Source of the DNA: Gammaproteobacteria bacterium
GTDB lineage: Bacteria; Pseudomonadota; Gammaproteobacteria; JAURND01
NCBI GenBank assembly: GCA_030830425.1
Contig: JAURND010000098.1
Span: 1-6,249 of the forward strand
Reading direction: 5' to 3'
Length of the DNA stretch: 6,249 nucleotides
Part shown: positions 1 to 5,035 of the stretch, in pieces
Position numbering within the stretch: position 1 is the stretch's first letter
How the letters are laid out: each line of letters starts with the position of its first letter
The notes under the pieces: model-generated
Told to the model about the DNA's origin: nothing
Databases searched by the model: none
Seen by the model: only the letters and a program-made list of their open reading frames with translations
Program-made: the position numbers and the translations under genes

Positions 1-569
1 ACTATCAACAAATCAATCCGCTTTCTAAAACGCAATTTATGACGGTTCGATTTGGTAATGTGCTTGGGTCAGCAGGCAGCGTGATTCCGTTATTTAAAAA
101 ACAGATTAAATCGGGTGGACCGATCACGGTCACTCACCCAGATATCAGTCGTTTTTTTATGACCATTCCTGAAGCCACACAATTAATTTTGCAATCAGCT
201 ATCATGGGAAGCGGTGGAGAAATTTTTGTATTAGACATGGGTGAACCCATAAAAATTCATTACTTGGCAGAACAAATGATTCATCTAGCTGGGCTCATTC
301 CTTATCAAGATATCGCCATTCAATATATTGGCTTGAGACCTGGAGAAAAATTATACGAGGAATTATTTTATGCCACCGAATCACTAGCATCTACCAGCCA
401 TGAAAAAATCATGAAAGCGCCATGTGGCCAAATAGATGCCGGACGGTTGACAGCTTTATTGGCAGCGCTTGAACTGGCGTGCCAGAATAATGATGAGCAA
501 AAGATGTCTGATCATTTAATGCAATTAGTACCTGAGTATAAGGCTCTTATCAAAAAAGCAGACATATAA
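1..569 (+). CDS. Polysaccharide biosynthesis NDP-sugar 4,6-dehydratase/epimerase, CapD/WbpM/FlaA1-like (3' part)
   Basis: The reading frame is open from the left edge (first full codon at 3), so the N-terminus lies outside the window; the ATG at 39 is internal. The 189 visible residues match the C-terminal half of the extended short-chain dehydrogenase/reductase family of membrane-linked UDP-sugar 4,6-dehydratases and epimerases (WbpM, CapD, PglF, FlaA1), which make sugars for O-antigen, capsule or glycan. Visible family signatures are FMTVRFGNVLGSAGSVIPLF, GGPITVTHPDISRFFMTIPEA, GGEIFVLDMGEPIKI and LRPGEKLYEELF. The Rossmann NAD-binding motif and any N-terminal membrane segments would be upstream. 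The protein reaches the usual family ending (LVPEY), after which the tail KALIKKADI and the TAA stop are supplied by repeat copy A. The exact sugar substrate cannot be read from this part. Family assignment is secure; the specific enzyme is not. Confidence 0.9.
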   Translation, partial: YQQINPLSKTQFMTVRFGNVLGSAGSVIPLFKKQIKSGGPITVTHPDISRFFMTIPEATQLILQSAIMGSGGEIFVLDMGEPIKIHYLAEQMIHLAGLIPYQDIAIQYIGLRPGEKLYEELFYATESLASTSHEKIMKAPCGQIDAGRLTALLAALELACQNNDEQKMSDHLMQLVPEYKALIKKADI

Positions 570-613
570 AGATGCTCACTTTCAAGTACGAGCAGTATAT
601 ACTCGTCTCACTT
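537..613 (+). repeat. Palindromic repeat copy A, overlapping the 3' end of the first CDS
   Basis: The unit has a degraded left arm TATAAGGCTCTTA (537-549; 10 of 13 match the intact arm), a 37-nt interior (550-586) and a perfect right arm TACGAGCAGTATA (587-599). From 548 to 601 it matches copy C with one mismatch (T565). From 581 to 613 it is identical to copy B at 728-760 over 33 nt, including the extension TACTCGTCTCACTT. The left part is translated as the last ten codons and stop of the polysaccharide gene. I do not recognise it as a named repeat family. Confidence 0.88.
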
Positions 614-624
614 TAATGTGAGAC
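605..624. other. Perfect stem-loop downstream of repeat A
   Basis: GTCTCAC (605-611) pairs perfectly with GTGAGAC (618-624) around the 6-nt loop TTTAAT. It lies 35 nt after the stop codon of the polysaccharide gene. No T-run follows (the next bases are AAAACC), so it is a poor intrinsic terminator but could stabilise a transcript 3' end. Copy B keeps only the left arm (GTCTCAC at 752-758) and has lost the pairing half. Confidence 0.55.
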
Positions 625-746
625 AAAACCAGGGGGTTTTTTAAGGGGGAAGTGTTTTGCTGCCCCCTTAAATTCAAACAGTTTATACTGCTCGTATCAA
701 AAAAGCAGATACATTAAAATTCTCACATTCAAGTACGAGCAGTATA
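624..746 (+). repeat. Long form of the interspersed repeat, ending in palindromic copy B
   Basis: This 123-bp stretch shares its plan with 4181-4312. Both begin CAAAACCAGGG then R-GTTTT, contain a 21-nt block around CCCCCTTAAATTCAAA (661-681 here; 20 of 21 identical), and end with the palindromic unit. The middle differs: here it is an A/G-rich run plus a 10-bp inverted repeat, whereas the other copy has an unrelated, more GC-rich filler. The element is therefore modular, with a variable centre between conserved ends. Confidence 0.75.
640..672. repeat. 10-bp inverted repeat TTTAAGGGGG / CCCCCTTAAA
   Basis: TTTAAGGGGG (640-649) and CCCCCTTAAA (663-672) can form a 10-bp stem with a 13-nt loop. 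A further GGGGG run lies just upstream at 632-636. No U-rich tail follows on the plus strand, so terminator function is doubtful. The left arm is absent from the matching copy at 4181-4312, so the structure is particular to this copy. Confidence 0.6.
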
Positions 747-760
747 TACTCGTCTCACTT
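684..760 (+). repeat. Palindromic repeat copy B (most intact)
   Basis: Perfect 13-bp terminal inverted repeats TATACTGCTCGTA (684-696) and TACGAGCAGTATA (734-746) flank a 37-nt interior starting TCAAAAAAGCAGA. The unit is 63 bp and both ends read TA. The 14-nt extension TACTCGTCTCACTT (747-760) is shared with copy A. The interior differs from copy A at six positions. Its last 18 nt (716-733) are identical to the inverted copy D beside rdgB, so B and D look like one subtype and A and C another. Confidence 0.88.
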
Positions 761-906
761 CAGGTTGAATGAGTATATTTCTACGATAAGGATACGACGT
801 CGAAAAGTAAAGCTGCTAAATATTCAAAACATGTTGAAAATCAATTCAACGATTACACTTCATTTAGCCATAAACTCATGTAATTTCACAACACTAAGCA
901 ACTGAT
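761..906. other. AT-rich leader of the permease gene; no gene seen
   Basis: This completes the 337-bp gene-free stretch 570-906, whose left part is repeats. It has no convincing ORF. I see a short hairpin, GTTGAA (833-838) with TTCAAC (845-850) and a 6-nt loop, and an 8-bp palindrome CGACGTCG (795-802). TTGAAT (765-770) and TTGAAA (834-839) resemble -35 boxes but neither has a good -10 at proper spacing, so the promoter of the downstream permease is not identified. Its ribosome binding site is also weak. Confidence 0.5.
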
Positions 907-2100
907 ATGAAAACCAATCCATTTTTAGGCGCAACCTTGTTAATTGCGGGCACCTCCATTGGTGCCGGTATGCTAGCCCTACCTGTTTCAACCGCAGAAT
1001 ACGGTTTTTTCCCATCCGTCGTATTATTTTTTATGTGCTGGCTTTGTATGATGGCAACCGGGCTACTCATTCTTGAAGTTAATCTTTGGTTAAAGCCAGG
1101 CACGAATATGATCTCAATGGCCACCACCACATTGGGTATTCCTGGTAAAGTGGTCACATGGATCACCTATTTATTGCTGTTTTATTCTTTGATGGCCGCT
1201 TATGTATCCGCGATGGGCGATTTAGTCAGTAAAACGACAGGAAGCTATTTTCATCTGCAAATTTCTACCGGTATTGGCTCATTGTTAATGATTGTGGTAG
1301 TCAGTATTTCAGTTTATCTGGGTATGCGTTCTGTCGATTATATGAATCGTTTTTTCTTTTTTGGCAAACTGGTTACTTACGTATTAGTCGTCATTGTAGC
1401 TGCAGCTTTTGTTCACTTCTCTCGTTTAACTGTGGTCAATTTTCACCACGCCTGGCTAGCATTGCCGATTATCATCACTTCCTTTGGGTTTCAAAATACC
1501 ATTCCTGGGCTACGCGTTTATTTAAATAGCGACATTAAAAAATTACGCCTAGCCATTTTATTAGGTAGTTCTCTACCTTTATTGATTTATATCCTCTGGC
1601 AAGTAGTCATATTGGGCGCAGTCCCTTTGGATGGTGAAAGTGGTTTAATGGGTACACTGGCATCAGGGCAACCCGCTACTGCGCTTGCCAATTCATTAGA
1701 TCATATCGTGAAAAACAACTGGATTTCTGTACTCTTTAAAGCGTTTACATTATGCGCCATTGTGACTTCTTTTATTGGCGTATCCTGTAGTTTATTTGAC
1801 TTTTTAATCGATAGTTTTGGTATCAAACGCAATATGCTGGGCAAATCATTCGCACTATTAATGACATTTCTCCCGCCTTTATTATTCGCATTTTACTATC
1901 CGGAAGGCTTTATATTTGCACTGGGATATGCGGGTATTTTTGTGACGCTTTTACTGGGTATTTTACCTGCTTTAATGGTTTTGAGCGGACGCTATTGGAA
2001 AAAAATAGCGACGGGCTATCAACCTCCTATTAACCGTCCTTTGTTACTACTCATTATTGTGTTTTGTATGGTGATTATTTGCGGCCTAATTTTACAGTGA
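907..2100 (+). CDS. Aromatic amino acid permease, TyrP/Mtr (HAAAP) family
   Basis: This 397-residue inner-membrane protein belongs to the hydroxy/aromatic amino acid permease family, which takes up tyrosine or tryptophan, usually by proton symport. The length equals that of E. coli TyrP and Mtr (about 400-415). The family N-terminal motif GTSIGAGMLALP lies at residues 15-26. SFGFQNTIPGLRVYL (about 192-206) corresponds to the conserved SFGFHxxIPSL block, and TSFIGVSCSLFDFLIDSFG (about 287-305) to the conserved helix with FLxD. About eleven hydrophobic segments are visible (roughly 8-28, 34-56, 81-103, 122-141, 150-172, 181-197, 215-238, 273-296, 312-330, 334-356, 376-396). The ATG at 907 puts the motif at the normal distance from the N-terminus; its upstream Shine-Dalgarno is weak. 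Substrate choice between Tyr, Trp and others cannot be decided. It stands alone, with repeats before it and a structured spacer after it. In an intracellular bacterium such a permease would scavenge host amino acids (inference). Confidence 0.9.
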   Translation: MKTNPFLGATLLIAGTSIGAGMLALPVSTAEYGFFPSVVLFFMCWLCMMATGLLILEVNLWLKPGTNMISMATTTLGIPGKVVTWITYLLLFYSLMAAYVSAMGDLVSKTTGSYFHLQISTGIGSLLMIVVVSISVYLGMRSVDYMNRFFFFGKLVTYVLVVIVAAAFVHFSRLTVVNFHHAWLALPIIITSFGFQNTIPGLRVYLNSDIKKLRLAILLGSSLPLLIYILWQVVILGAVPLDGESGLMGTLASGQPATALANSLDHIVKNNWISVLFKAFTLCAIVTSFIGVSCSLFDFLIDSFGIKRNMLGKSFALLMTFLPPLLFAFYYPEGFIFALGYAGIFVTLLLGILPALMVLSGRYWKKIATGYQPPINRPLLLLIIVFCMVIICGLILQ

Positions 2101-2128
2101 GGATGAATTTTTCCCTTGCAAAGATTGG

Positions 2129-2148
2129 CATTGCTAACAGCAGCAATG
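2129..2148. other. Hairpin in the permease-citrate synthase spacer
   Basis: CATTGCT (2129-2135) pairs with AGCAATG (2142-2148) around AACAGC, 28 nt past the permease stop. No T-run follows, so it is not a standard intrinsic terminator. The following stretch to about 2245 has no supported gene; it contains short GC-rich motifs and the phrase CACCTTAAAAC but no RNA family I can confirm. Confidence 0.4.
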
Positions 2149-2248
2149 GGGTAGAGCGCGCTTCTCCTGCTTTGCCGTGAGCCCGAACTTATTCAAGCGA
2201 CACCTTAAAACAAGGCAGTAATTTCCGTGTTTTTAGCAGGAATTGCTG

Positions 2249-2298
2249 AGCATGCTTGACTTCAATCCTATTCATCGCTTAGGATGATCTAGCATGCA
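2249..2298. promoter_or_regulatory. Pair of AGCATGC sites flanking the citrate synthase promoter
   Basis: AGCATGC occurs at 2249-2255 and again at 2291-2297. The first is part of the perfect 8-bp palindrome AGCATGCT. The two sites are exactly 42 bp apart, four helical turns, so they face the same side of the DNA. One abuts the candidate -35 box and the other covers the expected transcription start. They could be paired operators. Alternatively they could form the outer stem of a long hairpin with ATCCTA/TAGGAT (2265-2270, 2280-2285) inside. No regulator is identified. Confidence 0.4.
2256..2285 (+). promoter_or_regulatory. gltA: Candidate sigma70 promoter for citrate synthase
   Basis: A -35 box TTGACT (2256-2261, 5 of 6 to consensus) is separated by 18 nt from a -10 box TAGGAT (2280-2285, 4 of 6). 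Transcription would start near 2292, giving a leader of about 54 nt before the ATG at 2346. It is the best promoter-like match I see in the window, and it implies the gene is transcribed separately from the upstream permease. Confidence 0.55.
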
Positions 2299-2334
2299 AT
2301 CTGCCTTAAATGAAGACTCAATAAAACATGTCAA

Positions 2335-2339
2335 AAGGA
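2335..2339 (+). promoter_or_regulatory. gltA: Ribosome binding site that decides the citrate synthase start
   Basis: AAGGA is placed 6 nt before the ATG at 2346, an ideal spacing. The in-frame upstream ATG at 2328 has no such site, and initiating there would translate the Shine-Dalgarno itself as Lys-Gly. The start at 2346 is therefore preferred. Confidence 0.7.
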
Positions 2340-2345
2340 AAAAAC

Positions 2346-3470
2346 ATGAAAGAATTACGTGTAGGTTTGGAAAATGTTGCGATTGCAGAAAGCACTATTT
2401 CTTCAGTGAATGGAGAAAAAGGTGAGTTAATTTATAGAGGCGAGTTTGTCGAAAATCTGACTCAAGGTCATACCTATGAAGATATTGTTTATTTACTATG
2501 GTATGGACATCTGCCCTTGGCATCTGAAAAAGCTGACTTTGTCGCAAAATTGGTTTCTAAAAGAAAATTATCTGCTGAACTAAAACAGCTTATCCAAGCG
2601 CTACCTAAACAAATTACGCCCATGGCTATGCTCAGAACTGTAATTTCTGCCATAACCGTACCAGGTGACAACTGGCCACCTACTTACGATCAAGCGATTG
2701 AAATTTTAGCCAAAGCACCAACCATCTTAACTTATCATCACAACCTGATTCACGGATTACCGGAACGCGAACCTAATCCCGAATTAAGCCATGCTGCCAA
2801 TTACTTATATATGCTACATGGTACGACCCCGACAATCGTAGATATCAGCGCATTAGATGCATACTGGATGCTCTCAGCGGATCATGACATGAATGCCTCT
2901 ACGTTTACCGCGAGAGTCGTGACCTCTACGCAAGCTGATTTTATTTCAGCCATCGTAGGTGCGATTAGCGCATTAATTGGTCCATTACATGGCGGAACGC
3001 CTTCTTTTGTGGATGATATGCTCGATCAAATTGGCACGGAAGCGAATGTTGAACCTTGGCTAAGATCTCAATTAGAACAAGATAAACGGTTAATGGGGTT
3101 TGGCCATCGCGTTTATAAAGTATACGATCCACGCGCAGCTGCATTAAAAGAAATTATCAAACAGCATGCCGATCAAGATAAATTTTTAAACTTGAGCCTA
3201 GTTGTTGAAAAAGTGGCAATTGAATTATTAAAAGCATTTAAGCCAGGGAAAAATTTATATCCTAATTTAGAATTTTGGGCTTCTGGTATTTTCAGAACAA
3301 TTAAAATGCCTAAAGATCTCTATACGCCCACATTTTGCCTAAGCCGCATTGGGGGTTGGTCGGCGCATATTTTAGAACAAGCTGCAAATAACCGATTGAT
3401 ACGCCCCAGCTGCATTTATGTAGGGCCAAAACCTAAAGGGAATCCCCCACCCAAACCAACTGAGACTTGA
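2346..3470 (+). CDS. gltA: Citrate synthase, short (about 370-residue) type
   Basis: The enzyme condenses acetyl-CoA and oxaloacetate to citrate in the cytoplasm, the entry step of the TCA cycle. The 374 residues begin MKELRVGLENV, matching the short dimeric form common in Gram-positives and archaea rather than the roughly 425-residue NADH-regulated form usual in gammaproteobacteria. Numbering from 2346, the landmarks are ELIYRG near 27, ADHDMNAST (178-186), the first catalytic His in GPLHGG (H215), the second in GFGHRVYKVYDPRA (H254), and DLYTPTFCLSRIGGWSAHILEQ and NRLIRPSCIYVGP near the end. The third catalytic position, normally Asp in PNVDFYSG, is Glu here (YPNLEFWASG, E309; codon 3270-3272). 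The C-terminus is an unusual Pro/Lys-rich tail. An in-frame ATG at 2328 would add six residues but lacks a ribosome binding site. 2-Methylcitrate synthase (PrpC) is a close alternative, but no prpB or prpD is adjacent. Confidence 0.88.
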   Translation: MKELRVGLENVAIAESTISSVNGEKGELIYRGEFVENLTQGHTYEDIVYLLWYGHLPLASEKADFVAKLVSKRKLSAELKQLIQALPKQITPMAMLRTVISAITVPGDNWPPTYDQAIEILAKAPTILTYHHNLIHGLPEREPNPELSHAANYLYMLHGTTPTIVDISALDAYWMLSADHDMNASTFTARVVTSTQADFISAIVGAISALIGPLHGGTPSFVDDMLDQIGTEANVEPWLRSQLEQDKRLMGFGHRVYKVYDPRAAALKEIIKQHADQDKFLNLSLVVEKVAIELLKAFKPGKNLYPNLEFWASGIFRTIKMPKDLYTPTFCLSRIGGWSAHILEQAANNRLIRPSCIYVGPKPKGNPPPKPTET

Positions 3471-3484
3471 AGTCATCAACTTTC

Positions 3485-3531
3485 CAGGCATGATGGCTTT
3501 TGGTCATCATGTCTGTTTCAGTAACTTTTGT
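3485..3531 (+). terminator. Likely terminator after citrate synthase
   Basis: CAGGCATGATG (3485-3495) pairs with CATCATGTCTG (3505-3515) along 11 bp with one G-U pair and a 9-nt loop. It begins 15 nt after the citrate synthase stop. The downstream T content is broken (TTTCAGTAACTTTT), so termination may be weak. It sits between the convergent citrate synthase and pgpA genes; the minus strand shows no T-run after the stem. Confidence 0.6.
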
Positions 3532-3549
3532 CTATTTAAGTAAGCGTTG

Positions 3550-4071
3550 CTACATGAGTGATTCATAAAGCATCCAACCATACACTAACACCTGAAAAAC
3601 CACCCAAGCAAAAACAGCGGCGAGCAAATCGTCGAGCACTATGCCAAATCCCCCTTGAACCTGTTTGTCTATCCAACGAATCGGCCAAGGTTTCCAGATA
3701 TCAAATAAGCGAAATAAAACAAAACCCGTGGCAATAGAAAGCCCTGTTTTTGGCATCGCAGTCATCGTCAATAAAAAACCCACAATTTCATCAATCACAA
3801 TACCCGGATAATCGTGCACACCTAAATCTTTGGCGGTCACTTCACAACTATAAATGGCGAACAAAATACACAGCAAAGTCACCAAGACATACAGCCAAAC
3901 AGGTAGCTGCGCAATCAACAAATAAATCGGGATCGCGGCAATAGTTCCCCAAGTACCAGGCCCCTTAGGCAATAAGCCGCTACCAAAACCAAAAGCAATA
4001 AAATGGATCGGATGCTGAAATATGCTGCGCATATACTGCTCATCTTTTAATCTCTGGCTTTTTATTATCAT
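3550..4071 (-). CDS. pgpA: Phosphatidylglycerophosphatase A
   Basis: This inner-membrane phosphatase converts phosphatidylglycerophosphate to phosphatidylglycerol, an essential phospholipid and cardiolipin precursor. The 173 residues match the usual length (about 160-172). Family landmarks are HFIAFGFGSGLLPKGPGTWGT (23-43), the acidic motif HDYPGIVIDEIVGF (86-99), FRLFDIWKPWPIRWID (120-135) and GGFGIVLDDLLAAV (140-153); the conserved Asp/Glu residues bind the metal and are all present. Hydrophobic segments lie at about 43-75, 91-118 and 148-168. The start is uncertain. The ATG at 4071 gives a 13-residue extension (MIIKSQRLKDEQY) with only a weak AAAGA upstream. The internal ATG at 4032 (Met14) gives 160 residues and is preceded by GAGCAGTAT, the end of eroded repeat E, exactly as at the rdgB start. 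It is convergent with citrate synthase and lies downstream of rdgB on the same strand. Confidence 0.9.
   Translation of the reverse strand: MIIKSQRLKDEQYMRSIFQHPIHFIAFGFGSGLLPKGPGTWGTIAAIPIYLLIAQLPVWLYVLVTLLCILFAIYSCEVTAKDLGVHDYPGIVIDEIVGFLLTMTAMPKTGLSIATGFVLFRLFDIWKPWPIRWIDKQVQGGFGIVLDDLLAAVFAWVVFQVLVYGWMLYESLM
4032..4069 (-). repeat. Eroded palindromic repeat copy E at the 5' end of pgpA
   Basis: Plus-strand TATACTGCTC (4032-4041) equals the first 10 bases of the repeat arm. After a gap of about 14 nt relative to the consensus, TTTTAATCTCTGGCTTTTTATTATC continues to match the reverse complement of copy B (TTTTAAT, TCTG, CTTTTT) with small indels. The arm ends on the A of the pgpA ATG at 4032. 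It is in the same orientation as copy D. The match is partial and I made it by eye, so chance similarity in AT-rich DNA is not excluded. Confidence 0.45.
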
Positions 4072-4180
4072 GCGTTTTTTCTTTGGTAAAAATTACTGTT
4101 TCAATAGCATCACGTAACCAACTGATTTATCTATACCTATTTCACTTCAAGGTGTTGTTTTTTGCATTCTTCAAATAAAA

Positions 4181-4312
4181 CAAAACCAGGGAGTTTTCGC
4201 AGCGTCCTTTCGAAGGCCCGGATACATGCCCCCTTAAATTCAAATAGATGATACTGCTCGTATCAAAAAAGCAGACACATAAAGATGCTCACTTTCAAGT
4301 ACGAGCAGTATA
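4181..4312 (+). repeat. Long form of the interspersed repeat, ending in palindromic copy C
   Basis: This is the second copy of the long element. It starts CAAAACCAGGGAGTTTT and has the CCCCCTTAAATTCAAA-type block at 4227-4247 (20 of 21 identical to 661-681), followed by the palindromic unit. The centre (about 4198-4226) is unlike the other copy and holds CCTTTCGAAGG. It fills most of the gap between pgpA and rdgB. Confidence 0.75.
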
Positions 4313-4314
4313 TA
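4251..4314 (+). repeat. Palindromic repeat copy C, overlapping the 3' end of rdgB
   Basis: Perfect 12-bp inverted arms ATACTGCTCGTA (4251-4262) and TACGAGCAGTAT (4300-4311) surround a 37-nt interior that differs from copy A at one base. Unlike A and B, similarity stops at TATATA (4314), with no TCGTCTCACTT extension, so this may be the true element boundary. Read on the minus strand, the right arm and interior supply the last five codons (YTART) and the TGA stop (4297-4295) of rdgB. Confidence 0.88.
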
Positions 4315-4924
4315 ACTGTTGAATTAATTTTTTAATAGCGATGGCGCGATGACTAATCTGATTTTTAATCATTGGCGGCAATTCTGCTGCGCTGACTTTG
4401 TGTGTTGGCACATAAAAAAGTGGATCATAACCAAAACCATTTTCTCCTTGAGGTGAAAATAAAATACAACCCTCCCAAGTGCCCTGAAAAATGAGCGGAC
4501 TAGGATCGTGATCATGTTTTAATAAAACCAGCACGCATTGAAATCTGGCGGTACGCTCTTCTTCTGTTGTAGCAGCCATCAATTCACGCAATAGTTTTCT
4601 ATTATTCTCTGCATCCAATGGTTTTGACAAATCATTACAAGCAGCATATCTGGCTGAATAAATGCCAGGCGCACCGTTTAGCATATCTACTTCCAATCCT
4701 GAATCTTCTCCAAGCGCAGGTAACCCACTATGCAATGCAGCATGACGCGCTTTGATAATCGCATTTTCTACGAAGCTTAATCCAGTTTCTTCAACTGCTG
4801 AGATTTCCAAATCAACTTGACTGATCATCGACAAATGCGCATTGCCTAAAATTTCGCTAAATTCTCGAATTTTACCGACATTGCGAGTAGCTAATACGAC
4901 GGATGGTGGATTTTTATGGTTCAT
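4295..4924 (-). CDS. rdgB: XTP/dITP diphosphatase (RdgB/Ham1 family non-canonical purine NTP pyrophosphatase)
   Basis: This cytoplasmic house-cleaning enzyme hydrolyses dITP, ITP and XTP to monophosphates so that deaminated purines stay out of DNA and RNA. The 209 residues carry the full family signature: substrate-binding LATRNVGKIREF (11-22), ENAIIKARHAA (53-63), catalytic Asp in ALGEDSGLEVDMLNGAPGIYSARYA (70-94, D74), GENGFGYDPLF (160-170) and ISHRAIA (190-196). Length is slightly above E. coli RdgB (197). The native C-terminus appears to end at KKLIQQL; the last five residues YTART and the stop are encoded by repeat copy C. The ATG at 4924 overlaps the outer end of repeat copy D (TACGAGTAGTAT then ATG); GAG at 6-nt spacing is the only Shine-Dalgarno-like element. 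pgpA lies downstream on the same strand, across a 223-bp repeat-filled gap. Function is confident; the reading frame looks intact. Confidence 0.95.
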   Translation of the reverse strand: MNHKNPPSVVLATRNVGKIREFSEILGNAHLSMISQVDLEISAVEETGLSFVENAIIKARHAALHSGLPALGEDSGLEVDMLNGAPGIYSARYAACNDLSKPLDAENNRKLLRELMAATTEEERTARFQCVLVLLKHDHDPSPLIFQGTWEGCILFSPQGENGFGYDPLFYVPTHKVSAAELPPMIKNQISHRAIAIKKLIQQLYTART

Positions 4925-4983
4925 ATACTACTCGTACTTGAATGTGAGAATTTTTAAATGATTTTTAAAATACAGCTGCTAAA
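4924..4983 (-). repeat. Palindromic repeat copy D (inverted), abutting the rdgB start codon
   Basis: The arm TATACTACTCGTA (4924-4936) has one mismatch to consensus and is followed by CTTGAATGTGAGAATTTT (4937-4954), identical to the reverse complement of copy B 716-733. Past about 4955 similarity fades, and the far arm (TACAGCTGCTAAA, 4971-4983) is only about 8 of 13. On the minus strand the arm ends on the A of the rdgB ATG. The orientation is opposite to copy C at the other end of rdgB. Confidence 0.72.
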
Positions 4984-4996
4984 GAAAATGCTGTTT

Positions 4997-5035
4997 GCGT
5001 GCGAGAACTGATCATCTCATGATGACACAGCACGC
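4997..5035. other. Stem-loop in the rdgB-porin divergent region
   Basis: GCGTGC (4997-5002) pairs with GCACGC (5030-5035), and an inner hairpin ATCAT-CTC-ATGAT lies at 5011-5023. It is followed on the plus strand by T-rich TTGTGTTATTATCTTTTTT. It could be an operator-like dyad just upstream of the candidate -35 box of the porin gene, or a terminator for a short upstream transcript. I cannot choose between these. Confidence 0.35.

Noticed and set aside
537..760. Repeats A and B as a CRISPR array
   Set aside because: Only two direct copies lie here, about 147 bp apart. They are palindromic, imperfect and scattered elsewhere in both orientations, with no regular spacers or cas genes.
894..1166. 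Minus-strand ORF of 90 codons inside the permease gene
   Set aside because: It is a shadow of the permease coding frame, with no recognisable protein features.
2129..2260. 6S RNA-like region, because of CACCTTAAAAC and GTGAGCC phrases
   Set aside because: The long closing stem and the 3' CCTTGAACC/GGTTCAAGG-type hairpin expected of gammaproteobacterial 6S RNA are not visible; the shared words are too short.
2328..2345. Upstream in-frame ATG for citrate synthase
   Set aside because: It has no ribosome binding site, and translating from it would run through the strong AAGGA that is ideally placed for the ATG at 2346.
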